Source: Pseudomonadota bacterium (GTDB lineage: Bacteria; Pseudomonadota; Gammaproteobacteria; UBA5335). From it: a DNA stretch of 58,429 nt. Where the stretch lies: assembly GCA_002862435.1 (NCBI GenBank), contig PKDC01000036.1, positions 1 through 58,429 on the forward strand, read 5' to 3'. The position numbers were made by a program, and so were the translations under genes. Below, one piece after another: positions 49,952 to 58,249 of this stretch. The notes beneath the pieces are model-generated. The model searched no databases. It saw only the letters and a program-made list of their open reading frames with translations, and was not told the DNA's origin. The number at the start of each line of letters is the position of its first letter. Position 1 is the stretch's first letter.

Positions 49952-51592
49952 ATGAAATCCCGCTACAAACTGCTCCTGATGGCGCTTGCGTTCGCCAGTG
50001 TCGGGGCTATCGCCTATGCCTGGGTCGATCTTCAGGCCGCCCCCGTATGCCAGGGCGAGGAGGCCCAATTTGACCCGCAGGCGCCAATCCTTGCCAATGG
50101 CTGGGGTTTCGATGCGGCAAATACCCGCGCAGTCCCTATCAGCGCAGAGACGCTGGGCACGGCGGATATCCCCCGCCTGAAACTGCAATGGGCTTTCCGT
50201 TTCCCGCTCCTCAGCAACAAGGCACGCTCCCAGCCGGCAGTAACGGCCGACACGATCTATGTGGGCAGCCAGCGCGGCTGGATCTTCGCTCTGGGTCGGC
50301 AGTCGGGCTGCGTGCGTTGGAAATCGTTTGTGGGCGCTGAGGTGCGCACCGCCATTACCTTGGGGGAGGCGCGTCCGGGCGGGGAGCGCCGGCTGTTCTT
50401 CGGGGATTTCTTCGGCCATGCCCAGGCACTGGACGCCGCCACCGGCAAGCGGATCTGGAAGGTGCCGGTGGATACCCATCGCGCCGCCACGGTGACCGGG
50501 ACTCCGGTGCTCCATGAGGGCCGCCTGTATGTGCCGGTTTCCTCCTATGAGGTGGCGCTGCCGGCTTTGCCGTTCTACCGCTGCTGCACCTTTCGCGGCT
50601 CGGTGCTGGCGCTGGATGCAGCCAGCGGAGAGCGCCTGTGGCAGACCTATACCACCGAGGTTCCCCAGCCCCGGGACCGCAATGCCTTGTTTATGCGTCG
50701 CTGGGGACCTTCCGGCGCGCCCATCTGGAGCGCGCCGACGATCGATGCCGCGCGCGGCCGACTCTATGTGGGCACTGGTGAGAACTACAGCCAGCCGACC
50801 AATGCCTGGAGTGACGCGATTCTTGCGCTGGATCTCGCCGATGGCCGGATGGTGTGGTCTCGCCAGCTCACGCCAAACGATGCCTGGAACATGAGTTGCG
50901 TCCTGCCGGGTGGCATCAATTGCCCGAAAAATGCTGGCAAGGATCTGGATTTCGGCGCCTCGCCGGTGCTGGTGGCCGGTACGGATGGCAGGGAAGTGCT
51001 GGTGGCTGGGCAGAAATCCGGCATGGTGTACGGTCTGGACCCGGATCATGAGGGTGCGCTGCGTTGGCAGCGTCGGCTTGGCCGTGGCGGTGCCTTGGGC
51101 GGTGTGCATTGGGGCATGGCCGCGCGCGGCGGTGTCGTCTTCGTGCCGATCTCCGATTATCTGAAGCCCATCCCCGGACTGAAAACACCGCAGCCTGAAG
51201 ATCCCAGTCTGCCCAAGATGCCGGGGCTCCATGCACTGGATGCGGCCTCCGGAGCGCTGCTGTGGAGCACACCGGCTCAGGCGCCCTGCGCTGATCCAGA
51301 ACAATGCTACCCCGGCCTGTCTGCTGCCATCACCGCTTTGCCTGGGGCAATCTTTGCCGCAACTTTGGATGGCCGGCTGCAGGCTTATGATCCGGCAAAC
51401 GGGCGGTTGCAGTGGGAAACGCCGACCGCCCAGGCGTTTCGTGCGGTAGACGGCCGGATGGCGAAGGGTGGTGCCGTCGATAGTGGCGGGCCGATCGTGG
51501 CAGGGCGGCAGGTCATCGTGAACTCCGGTTATGGGCTGTTCAGCCAGGCGCCAGGTAATGTGCTGCTGGTCTATACGCCGGCCGAGCACTGA
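49952..51592 (+). CDS. PQQ-type beta-propeller protein (quinoprotein dehydrogenase-like)
   Basis: A 546-residue exported protein. A signal anchor (LLLMALAFASVGAIAYAWV) leads into repeated propeller blades with tryptophan-docking motifs: GSVLALDAASGERLW, AILALDLADGRMVW, LHALDAASGALLW and LQAYDPANGRLQW. A vicinal C211-C212 recalls the disulfide that stacks on PQQ in alcohol dehydrogenases. No cytochrome c domain is visible. It resembles polyvinyl-alcohol-dehydrogenase-like proteins. A periplasmic alcohol dehydrogenase is plausible, but cofactor and substrate are inferred. Confidence 0.82.
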   Translation: MKSRYKLLLMALAFASVGAIAYAWVDLQAAPVCQGEEAQFDPQAPILANGWGFDAANTRAVPISAETLGTADIPRLKLQWAFRFPLLSNKARSQPAVTADTIYVGSQRGWIFALGRQSGCVRWKSFVGAEVRTAITLGEARPGGERRLFFGDFFGHAQALDAATGKRIWKVPVDTHRAATVTGTPVLHEGRLYVPVSSYEVALPALPFYRCCTFRGSVLALDAASGERLWQTYTTEVPQPRDRNALFMRRWGPSGAPIWSAPTIDAARGRLYVGTGENYSQPTNAWSDAILALDLADGRMVWSRQLTPNDAWNMSCVLPGGINCPKNAGKDLDFGASPVLVAGTDGREVLVAGQKSGMVYGLDPDHEGALRWQRRLGRGGALGGVHWGMAARGGVVFVPISDYLKPIPGLKTPQPEDPSLPKMPGLHALDAASGALLWSTPAQAPCADPEQCYPGLSAAITALPGAIFAATLDGRLQAYDPANGRLQWETPTAQAFRAVDGRMAKGGAVDSGGPIVAGRQVIVNSGYGLFSQAPGNVLLVYTPAEH

Positions 51593-51641
51593 TGGCTGCG
51601 GCCCGTCATCCAGGCATAACGAGCCGCATGGAGGCATGGCG

Positions 51642-52604
51642 ATGAAGATTCTGATTCTGATGGGGGTGTGCGGTGTGGGTTTTCACGGCCTGCGCACCTG
51701 GCTGCTGCGCCGGCCCTTGGCCCCTGTCAATCACGAGCACTTTGGGGGCACGATCTACCAGGTCGGCGAGTCGGTGGTGGCTTATCGGCCGGCGCAAGGG
51801 GCGGCGCGTCAGAGTGTGATCGCCATCCACGGCTTCCTGGAAGATTTCCGTTATTTCACGGCGCTGTATCAGGACCCGTCACTGGAGCTGATCCTGGTCA
51901 ACAACAGCGGCTATCACTGCCCCGATCGTGAACAGATGCCCCAGCCCGCCCCCTGGGGAAACGTCACCAATCCCCATGGCATCGGCACGATTGAACACGA
52001 TGCGTTTATTTTCAACCTGGCACTGCAACATCTGGTGACCGGGTCCAGAGTGCGCGCCCATGGTCATTCGCGGGGCGGCGCGGTGATCCTGGAGGCGGGG
52101 CGGCAGGCGCCCGAGCGCTTCCGCGAGGTGGAGGTCATCCTGGAAGCGCCGGTATTGCCCGGCGGGAAGGGTCATCCCGCCTTGGAACTGACCTTTTCCG
52201 CTCCCGGTCGTTACCTGCTGCCGATCAATTTCTCACTGCTCCGACATGTCGACACAGTGCGTTTTGGCGGTTTCATGTTTACCCCCTTGACCCCGCGCAA
52301 GGCCGATCTGGTGCGTGGATTGTATTTCTCCCCCAAAACCTTCGATATCGTGCTCAAGAATCTGAAATCCATGCAGGACTGGATTGAAACGCGCGATGCC
52401 AGCCTGTTCGGGAACATTCCGCATGGTACGATTCTGATCGGCGCACGAGATCTGGTGCTGGATCGCGCCGCCATGCTGCGTAGCGCCCAGACCGCTCACC
52501 CCACCTGGCGGGTCATTGAGACCTACGGTACCAGCCATTTCGTCTCGCTGGATCAACCCAGCGCAGTGCCTGAATTTATGGCCCCGGCCAGTCCTGCCAC
52601 GTAA
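51642..52604 (+). CDS. Alpha/beta hydrolase
   Basis: A 320-residue hydrolase with a short hydrophobic N-terminus that may anchor or export it. The oxyanion region IAIHGFLEDFRYF, the nucleophile elbow GHSRGG, and a late histidine in ETYGTSHFVSLD form a plausible catalytic triad. GGAGG is seven bases before ATG 51642. It follows the PQQ-type gene by 49 bp, so the two are probably cotranscribed. An esterase role is possible given the nearby Baeyer-Villiger enzyme, but unproven. Confidence 0.85.
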   Translation: MKILILMGVCGVGFHGLRTWLLRRPLAPVNHEHFGGTIYQVGESVVAYRPAQGAARQSVIAIHGFLEDFRYFTALYQDPSLELILVNNSGYHCPDREQMPQPAPWGNVTNPHGIGTIEHDAFIFNLALQHLVTGSRVRAHGHSRGGAVILEAGRQAPERFREVEVILEAPVLPGGKGHPALELTFSAPGRYLLPINFSLLRHVDTVRFGGFMFTPLTPRKADLVRGLYFSPKTFDIVLKNLKSMQDWIETRDASLFGNIPHGTILIGARDLVLDRAAMLRSAQTAHPTWRVIETYGTSHFVSLDQPSAVPEFMAPASPAT

Positions 52605-53386
52605 GCCGATTGCGAATTCTCAGGCTGCACGGGATTGCCTCGATCAACGCGCGGCCTGGAGGCCAGGGCCTCCTGCCATCGAGTGACTTGGAAGCCTGTT
52701 ACCTCGGTGGTTTCAAATCCTTGGCCGGGGCGCCGTCCCTTCACGCTTCGTGATTCGACCTGTGCTGAGCAAGCGCAATTGCGAGGAGCAACCGCTGCTA
52801 TGCTTGCCAAGCAGGACAGCAAGGCGGCCGGATCCAAGCCAAGGTGAGCCATGCTGAACTGGATCGGGCTTGAGGCGGGTGTAGGCGCTTCTGGCTGCGA
52901 TTGGCCATTGGTCGCTAAGAGATTGATTTTATAGCCTGCAGGCGATGGGCAGGAACTAAATAGGTCGGTTGAAAACATTTGACCTGGGGCAATCGTCCTT
53001 CCTGCACGGCAGCATAAACTCAAAACTGTTTGATTTGGATGGGGCTATTGGCGTGACTTATGGCCGACGCCGGCCGCTTTGGCGGTTTTTTTCTTGAACG
53101 GCTGTTCAGGGATTGTGCGGGCCTGCCGATTCAATTACATTTGTGCGCCTGAATCTCGTGTGATGGAATCCAGAGGCATGGATGCCATACGACGCGAAGA
53201 TAATTAACAAATACAATAAATTTTCCGCATATGGTCGCTATTTGCTCATGCTGATTCAGGCGCCGGCTTTTACCAGGCAGGCAGGGCGGAGAAGCTACCG
53301 GGACACATATTCGACGGAAGGACTGACCGAGCTGCGCAGGATGGTTCGGTCTCCGGAGTTTTTTCAGCAACAGGGAGTTCAAGGTG
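52605..53386. other. Leader region of the copper monooxygenase cluster
   Basis: No credible gene in 782 bp, and no trace of a monooxygenase subunit C. Features: a weak hairpin with seven Ts at 53068-53092 and an AT-rich stretch from about 53190 with a TACAAT -10-like box at 53212-53217. A 72-codon frame at 53182 has no similarity and weak composition. The spacing suggests a long untranslated leader. Confidence 0.5.
53068..53092 (+). terminator. Possible terminator before the monooxygenase cluster
   Basis: Short stem CCGC/GCGG (alternative CGCC/GGCG) followed by seven Ts. The stem is weak, but the T-run is clear. It would separate the hydrolase transcript from the copper monooxygenase genes. 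Confidence 0.4.
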
Positions 53387-54184
53387 ATGAATACGGTTAG
53401 TGGTGCATATGGCAAGGGCGGAGCCCCGGACACAACATCCCGTCCGACCAAGTCGGCGGTGCGCAATGTCCAGGAGCAGATGGCGGCGTGGAAGAACATC
53501 GACTACACCATGATTCCGATTTTCTCGATCCTGATCGGCGGGGTGACGGTGTTCCTGATCGCCCTGACCGTGGGTGACTGGGATTATTGGCAGGATTGGC
53601 GCGATCGTCGCTGGTGGCCTTTGGTGACGCCGTTCTCACTGATCATTCCTGCGGCAATCTTCAATTATTTCTTCTGGAAACGCTTCCGGCTACCCATCGG
53701 GGCGACCGCGATGATCCTGGGCTACATGTTCGGCGTGTGGGTCAGCCGCTACATGAACTTCCATATCTTCGCCAACTTCCCGATGAATTTCGTGTCCCCC
53801 TCGACCTTCATCGGCATGGGCCTCCTGCTGGATTGCACCCTGGCACTGAGCCGGAGTTTCTTCCTCACCGGTCTGGTGGGCGCGTTCCTGTTCGCGATCG
53901 TGCTGTACCCCCTGAACTGGGTGACCATGGCGCCTTTCCATGTCCCGGTGGAGTACAACGGCTATCTTGTGACGGTGGCGGACCTGATGGGCTACCAGTA
54001 CATTCGTACCGCCATGCCAGAATATGTCCGCATCATTGAGGAATCGACGCTGCGCACCTTCGGTGAGGCGGTGACGCCGCTGACGGCCTTCTTTGCGGGT
54101 TTTGTCACCTTGCTGAACTATTACCTGTGGGTGTGGATTGGGTCGATCCTGACGCAGAATCGCTGGCTGACGCGTTTGATCTGA
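53387..54184 (+). CDS. pmoA: Copper membrane monooxygenase subunit A (PmoA/AmoA family)
   Basis: A 265-residue, mostly membrane-embedded subunit of a particulate copper monooxygenase. Highly conserved family motifs are intact: GDWDYWQDW (63-71), NFPMNFVSP region (about 130-138), PFHVPVEYNGYL (183-194), RTAMPEYVR (207-215) and TLRTFGEAVTP (221-231). Six to seven membrane spans fit known PmoA. It does not look like a close copy of the methane or ammonia enzymes, so substrate is open. It is the first gene of the cluster, where subunit C normally stands. ATG 53387 is favoured over the GTG three bases earlier. Confidence 0.93.
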   Translation: MNTVSGAYGKGGAPDTTSRPTKSAVRNVQEQMAAWKNIDYTMIPIFSILIGGVTVFLIALTVGDWDYWQDWRDRRWWPLVTPFSLIIPAAIFNYFFWKRFRLPIGATAMILGYMFGVWVSRYMNFHIFANFPMNFVSPSTFIGMGLLLDCTLALSRSFFLTGLVGAFLFAIVLYPLNWVTMAPFHVPVEYNGYLVTVADLMGYQYIRTAMPEYVRIIEESTLRTFGEAVTPLTAFFAGFVTLLNYYLWVWIGSILTQNRWLTRLI

Positions 54185-54294
54185 ACGAGATTCTGCGCGA
54201 GTTTGGATTCAGCCCGGGGAGCCCCGGGGTTCATCGAACAAGGACACCGGTTCGCATGCCGCGAGCCGTACATTCTGGGATTGCCGAGAACATC

Positions 54295-55551
54295 ATGAAC
54301 ACAATGAAACACATCAGGTACCGAAATTGGGGGCCCTTGGCCCTTGCCATGCTGCTGACCTTGGCTGGGCCGCTCTACAGCCCACCCGCAGACGCTCACG
54401 GTGAACGCGCGCAGCAGGCCAGCCTGCGCATGCGCACCCTGCATTGGATCGATACCGAGATTCAGCCGCGCAAGGTCGCAGTGAACGAAACTGTCCGCGT
54501 CACGGGGCGCTTCATGCCGTCTCAATTCTGGCCGGAGCACATGCGATCGATTGAAGAGACCGCATTTCTCAATATCGGCGTGCCCGGCCCCGCCTTCGTG
54601 CGTATTGATTCACGGGTCAACGGCGTGCCCATGATCCGTTCCACCCGCTTCCATCTGGCCAAGACCTATGAATATGAAGTGGTACTCAAGGCGCGGGCGC
54701 CCGGCCGCTACCATATTCATCCCGTCATCAGCGTGGAAGGCGCGGGTCCCATCATCGGGCCGGCCTTTTGGGTGGAAGTGACGGGCGACCAGAAGGATTT
54801 CAAGCACACCATCACCACCATGACCGGTGAGGTGATCAACCCCGAAACCTATGCCATGACCAGTATCCTGTGGTGGAACGCGCTGTGGTTCGTGATCGGG
54901 ATTGCCTGGCTTGCCTGGTGGTTCCGTAAGCTGCCCGTGATCATGCCGCGCTACATCAAAGTGGAAGAAATGGGGGATGATGCCAACAAGCTGATCACCA
55001 TTCCGGACGTGATTGTTTCGGTGTTCTTCTTCGGTTTCGTGATGGTGGTGATTGCCGGCGGGTTTTTCTGGGCCAACTACCAATACCCCATCACCTCCGT
55101 GCTGCAGACGGGCAAGGTCGAGGTGGAACCCCTGCCGCAGCCACCCCAGTTGGTGGAAGTGGAAGTGAACAAAGCCACCTACCGCATTCCGGGCCGCAGT
55201 TTCCAGGTGGAGATGACCGTCACCAATCGGAGCGCGAGGCCGGTTCAGGTCGGTGAGTTCACCGCGGCCAATATCCGATTCATCAATGACAAGATGTTCG
55301 ATATCAAGCCTCAGGACGCGCAGGATCTGGTGGCATCCTCTGGGTTGCGGGTCGATAATCCGCCAATCCAGCCCGGCGAAACCCGCACGATCACCATTTA
55401 TGCTGATGATGCGCTGTGGGAGACCTACCGATTGACCAGCCTGATCAATGAGCCCGATGGTCGGTTCGCTGCTTTGCTGATGTTCTTTGATGATCAGGGA
55501 ACCCGCTATATGAATGAAATTGGTGGCCCCATGATCCCTTCCTTTGGCTGA
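54295..55551 (+). CDS. pmoB: Copper membrane monooxygenase subunit B (PmoB/AmoB family)
   Basis: A 418-residue subunit holding the periplasmic copper site. The signal peptide ends at ADA, leaving H35 as mature N-terminus; with H140 and H142 (RYHIHP) it forms the PmoB copper site, in the Methylococcus spacing. H50 of the other copper site is kept (RTLHW), but its second histidine is replaced by methionine (RFMPSQFWPE). Two spans (about 186-207 and 234-255) link the two cupredoxin domains. ATG 54295 starts a good signal peptide; the frame runs into pmoA upstream. Confidence 0.93.
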   Translation: MNTMKHIRYRNWGPLALAMLLTLAGPLYSPPADAHGERAQQASLRMRTLHWIDTEIQPRKVAVNETVRVTGRFMPSQFWPEHMRSIEETAFLNIGVPGPAFVRIDSRVNGVPMIRSTRFHLAKTYEYEVVLKARAPGRYHIHPVISVEGAGPIIGPAFWVEVTGDQKDFKHTITTMTGEVINPETYAMTSILWWNALWFVIGIAWLAWWFRKLPVIMPRYIKVEEMGDDANKLITIPDVIVSVFFFGFVMVVIAGGFFWANYQYPITSVLQTGKVEVEPLPQPPQLVEVEVNKATYRIPGRSFQVEMTVTNRSARPVQVGEFTAANIRFINDKMFDIKPQDAQDLVASSGLRVDNPPIQPGETRTITIYADDALWETYRLTSLINEPDGRFAALLMFFDDQGTRYMNEIGGPMIPSFG

Positions 55552-55568
55552 TCGATAAGTCCAGTCAG

Positions 55569-55608
55569 GCCGGCGCTGCCATTTTCATGATTTCAAGGCA
55601 GCGTCGGC
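55569..55608 (+). other. 12-bp hairpin between pmoB and the next gene
   Basis: GCCGGCGCTGCC and GGCAGCGTCGGC pair with one G-U position around 16 bases. No T-run follows. It may act as an mRNA processing or stabilising stem that allows different levels of the monooxygenase and accessory proteins. Confidence 0.45.
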
Positions 55609-55662
55609 TTCTCAGGGCATGACAAGAATAAGATCGAGCATGCGGGCATCAAGGAGAATGAG

Positions 55663-56289
55663 ATGTTGAAGTCAAGGATTCCTGATCTGGAACGAAGCAC
55701 CAGGCTGGCTCGAATCACCCTTGCCATGCTGTTGGCTCTGATGACCAGCGTGGCTTTTGGCCACGGTGGGGTATCGGTCGAAGATGACATGTGCGTCATG
55801 CAGGTTGGGCCTTACCGCGCCCATTTCACCGGCTATCAGCCCGAACGACGTGCCACCCAGGAATTCTGCGAGGATATTCCAGAGACTGGCCGGGTCATTT
55901 TTGCCATCGACTACATCAGCGATGAGCTGCGTGGGATGGAAACCGATTTCCGCATCATCAAGGATGTGAACAATATTGGTATCCGGGCCAAGTACGAGGA
56001 CTTGGGGACCAAGGAAGATATCGAGCGCGCAACGGTCTTGTACCGCGCACCGGAAAGGCTGCCCACCGGTACTTTCACGGTGACCCATACTTTCCCGGAA
56101 AAGGGGCATTTCATCGGCATGGTGATTGCCCGACATCCGGAGACGGGCAAGGAATTCATTTCTGTCTTCCCCTTCGCTGTCGGCATTTTTCGCTGGGGCA
56201 CGATCCTGACCCGTATCGGTCTTATTCTTGTCTTGGTTGGCGGTGTGGCAGCATTCCTCATCACGCGGGCCATGCGCAAATCCGCATAG
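55663..56289 (+). CDS. Membrane-anchored protein with probable N-terminal histidine, monooxygenase-associated
   Basis: A 208-residue protein of no named family I can confirm. A signal peptide (ITLAMLLALMTSVAFG) precedes HGGVSVEDDMC, so the mature chain would start at H34, as in PmoB and CopC where that histidine binds copper. Further possible ligands are C44, M46, H54 and C69. A beta-rich domain (to about 172) is followed by one C-terminal span (180-201) and a basic tail. The topology matches PmoD/AmoD-like accessory proteins. A role in copper delivery or maturation is inferred from layout and position. Confidence 0.75.
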   Translation: MLKSRIPDLERSTRLARITLAMLLALMTSVAFGHGGVSVEDDMCVMQVGPYRAHFTGYQPERRATQEFCEDIPETGRVIFAIDYISDELRGMETDFRIIKDVNNIGIRAKYEDLGTKEDIERATVLYRAPERLPTGTFTVTHTFPEKGHFIGMVIARHPETGKEFISVFPFAVGIFRWGTILTRIGLILVLVGGVAAFLITRAMRKSA

Positions 56290-56487
56290 GCGCTGCGGAT
56301 GACATTCACCACGGATTAGAGCACAACGCCAAGCCCATGGATCGGTCTCTCCAAGGAACGTTTCTTTCGTGTGTTCATGGCCTGGCGAAAGTAGTTTTCA
56401 GGTAGTCAACAATCTTTACTCCCCAAGCTCGCGTTGGCATGAATATGACGATGGGCGCCAGCCTTCGGGAGGGAGTCGGGCGATTCC

Positions 56488-58245
56488 ATGCAACGACGTG
56501 CACTGTGGTTTGGCTTTTTGTTTCTGACCATTGCCGGGGTGCTGCTGCTTCCCAAGCAGTGGTTCCCGTTGTCCTGGCAGATCCAATGGTATCAATGGGT
56601 TGGGCCTGGCACCTACCAGTCACCACCGCCCAGCACGGAAACGCCTGCCTTGTCATCGGAGGAATATTGCCCCGATGACATTCGGGGCTGGCGAAAGGCT
56701 GCTGTAATCGATGGCGTCGAGATTGCGGCGTCGCCCAACTGTATCGCCGACAATCCTTTTACGGTGGCCGCAGCCGTCAAGGGAACCAATAAGGTTTCTC
56801 CCGCGACCTTGATGCAATCCGGTTTAACCCCCGACGCGGTCGTCATGGGCCGGGATCTCGATGGCGACGGGGATCCAGATGAAATCCACATCCGACTGGA
56901 GGTTACCGAGCTGAATGGGAGCTCCCCTGACCGGCCGGACCCCATGACTCAGTTCGATATCGCACCCGGCATTCGACCCGGGTTATGGGTGTTTTCCCCC
57001 AAGACCGTGGGCATGTCCACCGAAAACTTCGAATCGGTGAAAGCCAACCCGCTGCTGCGCGCGCCGAGCCCGGTGATTCGCGTGGAACAGGGCGACAGGG
57101 TGTTCATCACGCTGGAAAACACGCATTACATGCCTCACACCATCCACCTGCATGGCGTGGATCATCCCTTTTCGCAGGATCACGGCATGCCGCATGACGA
57201 GAGCATGTCTGAGCATGAACTGCACGGTCATGACAATCCGACGGTGGGTATTGGCAATGACGGGGTGCCCGAGACCAGCGAAATTCCGCCCATGCCGGCG
57301 CGCAGTCACACCTACCAGATCCAGCCCCGCGTGGCGGGCACCATGTTCTATCACTGCCATGTGCAACCCAACGTCCATATCCTGATGGGCCTGCAGGGCA
57401 TGTTCGTGGTGGAGGAAAACCGGCCGAACAACTGGGTGCAGACCCTCAACATCGGGGCTGGGCAGGTGCGGCATCCGTCAGTTGCGGTGAAGGAACAATT
57501 CAAACGCGAATATGATCTGCACTATGAAGATATCTATACGGGGCTGAGCGATGCCATCCAGGGCCGGATCGACCCGCGCCTGATCATCCGCGACGCCCAC
57601 CGGCGCTTTGACATCACCCAAGCCAAACCCAGCTACTTCCTACTCAATGGCCGGTCGTTTCCCTATACGATGCGGGAATCTCTGGTGATCGTCGCTCCCA
57701 ATGAGCGTATAAAGCTGCGCATGCTCAATGGCGGCAATAAAAGCGTTCCAGTCCATACCCATGGCCATAAACTCACCATTAGCCATCTCGATGGCATTGC
57801 GGTTCCTGTCGCCGCGCAAGTCATCCGGGATGTGATCTCCATCGATTCCGCCCAGCGCGTGGATGCCATCCTCGATACCACGGATGATGGTTTGCATAGC
57901 TATGGGTCTGGCATCTGGCTCATGCACGATCATCAAGAGGTGGCCCAGACCAATGCGGGCATCGGACCGGGGGGCAGCATGAACGCCATTGTCTATGAGG
58001 CGTATCTTGACGAACGCGGTTTCCCCAAGGTTCAAGGGGTGGAATGGAAGAAATTCTTTACCCCCGAGTTCTATCAGCGCCGGATCCCAGTCTGGACCGA
58101 TTACGATCCCCTGAACCGCCTGTCCGATGTCACGGGTAGCCCCCGCGAAATGATTCGGTTCTTGCTGCTCGGACTGGTGGGCGGTTCATGGATCGCCGTG
58201 CTGTTTGCATTGCTGCGTCCACGCCGACGGGTTATGGGAGGATAA
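56488..58245 (+). CDS. Membrane-bound multicopper oxidase, atypical motif order
   Basis: A 585-residue periplasmic multicopper oxidase with an N-terminal anchor (residues 6-22) and a C-terminal span (about 557-577). Copper motifs: H220-L-H222, then YHCH at 288-291 with H297 and M300, H423/H425/H427 (HTHGH), and H480-D-H482. The last motif has aspartate where three-domain laccases have the type 1 cysteine; the only HCH is in the N-terminal half. A histidine-rich loop spans 232-248. It may oxidise Cu(I) or serve as an electron partner of the monooxygenase. Confidence 0.87.
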   Translation: MQRRALWFGFLFLTIAGVLLLPKQWFPLSWQIQWYQWVGPGTYQSPPPSTETPALSSEEYCPDDIRGWRKAAVIDGVEIAASPNCIADNPFTVAAAVKGTNKVSPATLMQSGLTPDAVVMGRDLDGDGDPDEIHIRLEVTELNGSSPDRPDPMTQFDIAPGIRPGLWVFSPKTVGMSTENFESVKANPLLRAPSPVIRVEQGDRVFITLENTHYMPHTIHLHGVDHPFSQDHGMPHDESMSEHELHGHDNPTVGIGNDGVPETSEIPPMPARSHTYQIQPRVAGTMFYHCHVQPNVHILMGLQGMFVVEENRPNNWVQTLNIGAGQVRHPSVAVKEQFKREYDLHYEDIYTGLSDAIQGRIDPRLIIRDAHRRFDITQAKPSYFLLNGRSFPYTMRESLVIVAPNERIKLRMLNGGNKSVPVHTHGHKLTISHLDGIAVPVAAQVIRDVISIDSAQRVDAILDTTDDGLHSYGSGIWLMHDHQEVAQTNAGIGPGGSMNAIVYEAYLDERGFPKVQGVEWKKFFTPEFYQRRIPVWTDYDPLNRLSDVTGSPREMIRFLLLGLVGGSWIAVLFALLRPRRRVMGG

Positions 58246-58249
58246 GGCC

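Noticed and set aside
53182..53400. A 72-codon frame just before pmoA, considered as a leader peptide or a subunit C remnant
   Set aside because: No membrane segments, no similarity to subunit C, and no ribosome site; it overlaps the pmoA start region in another frame.
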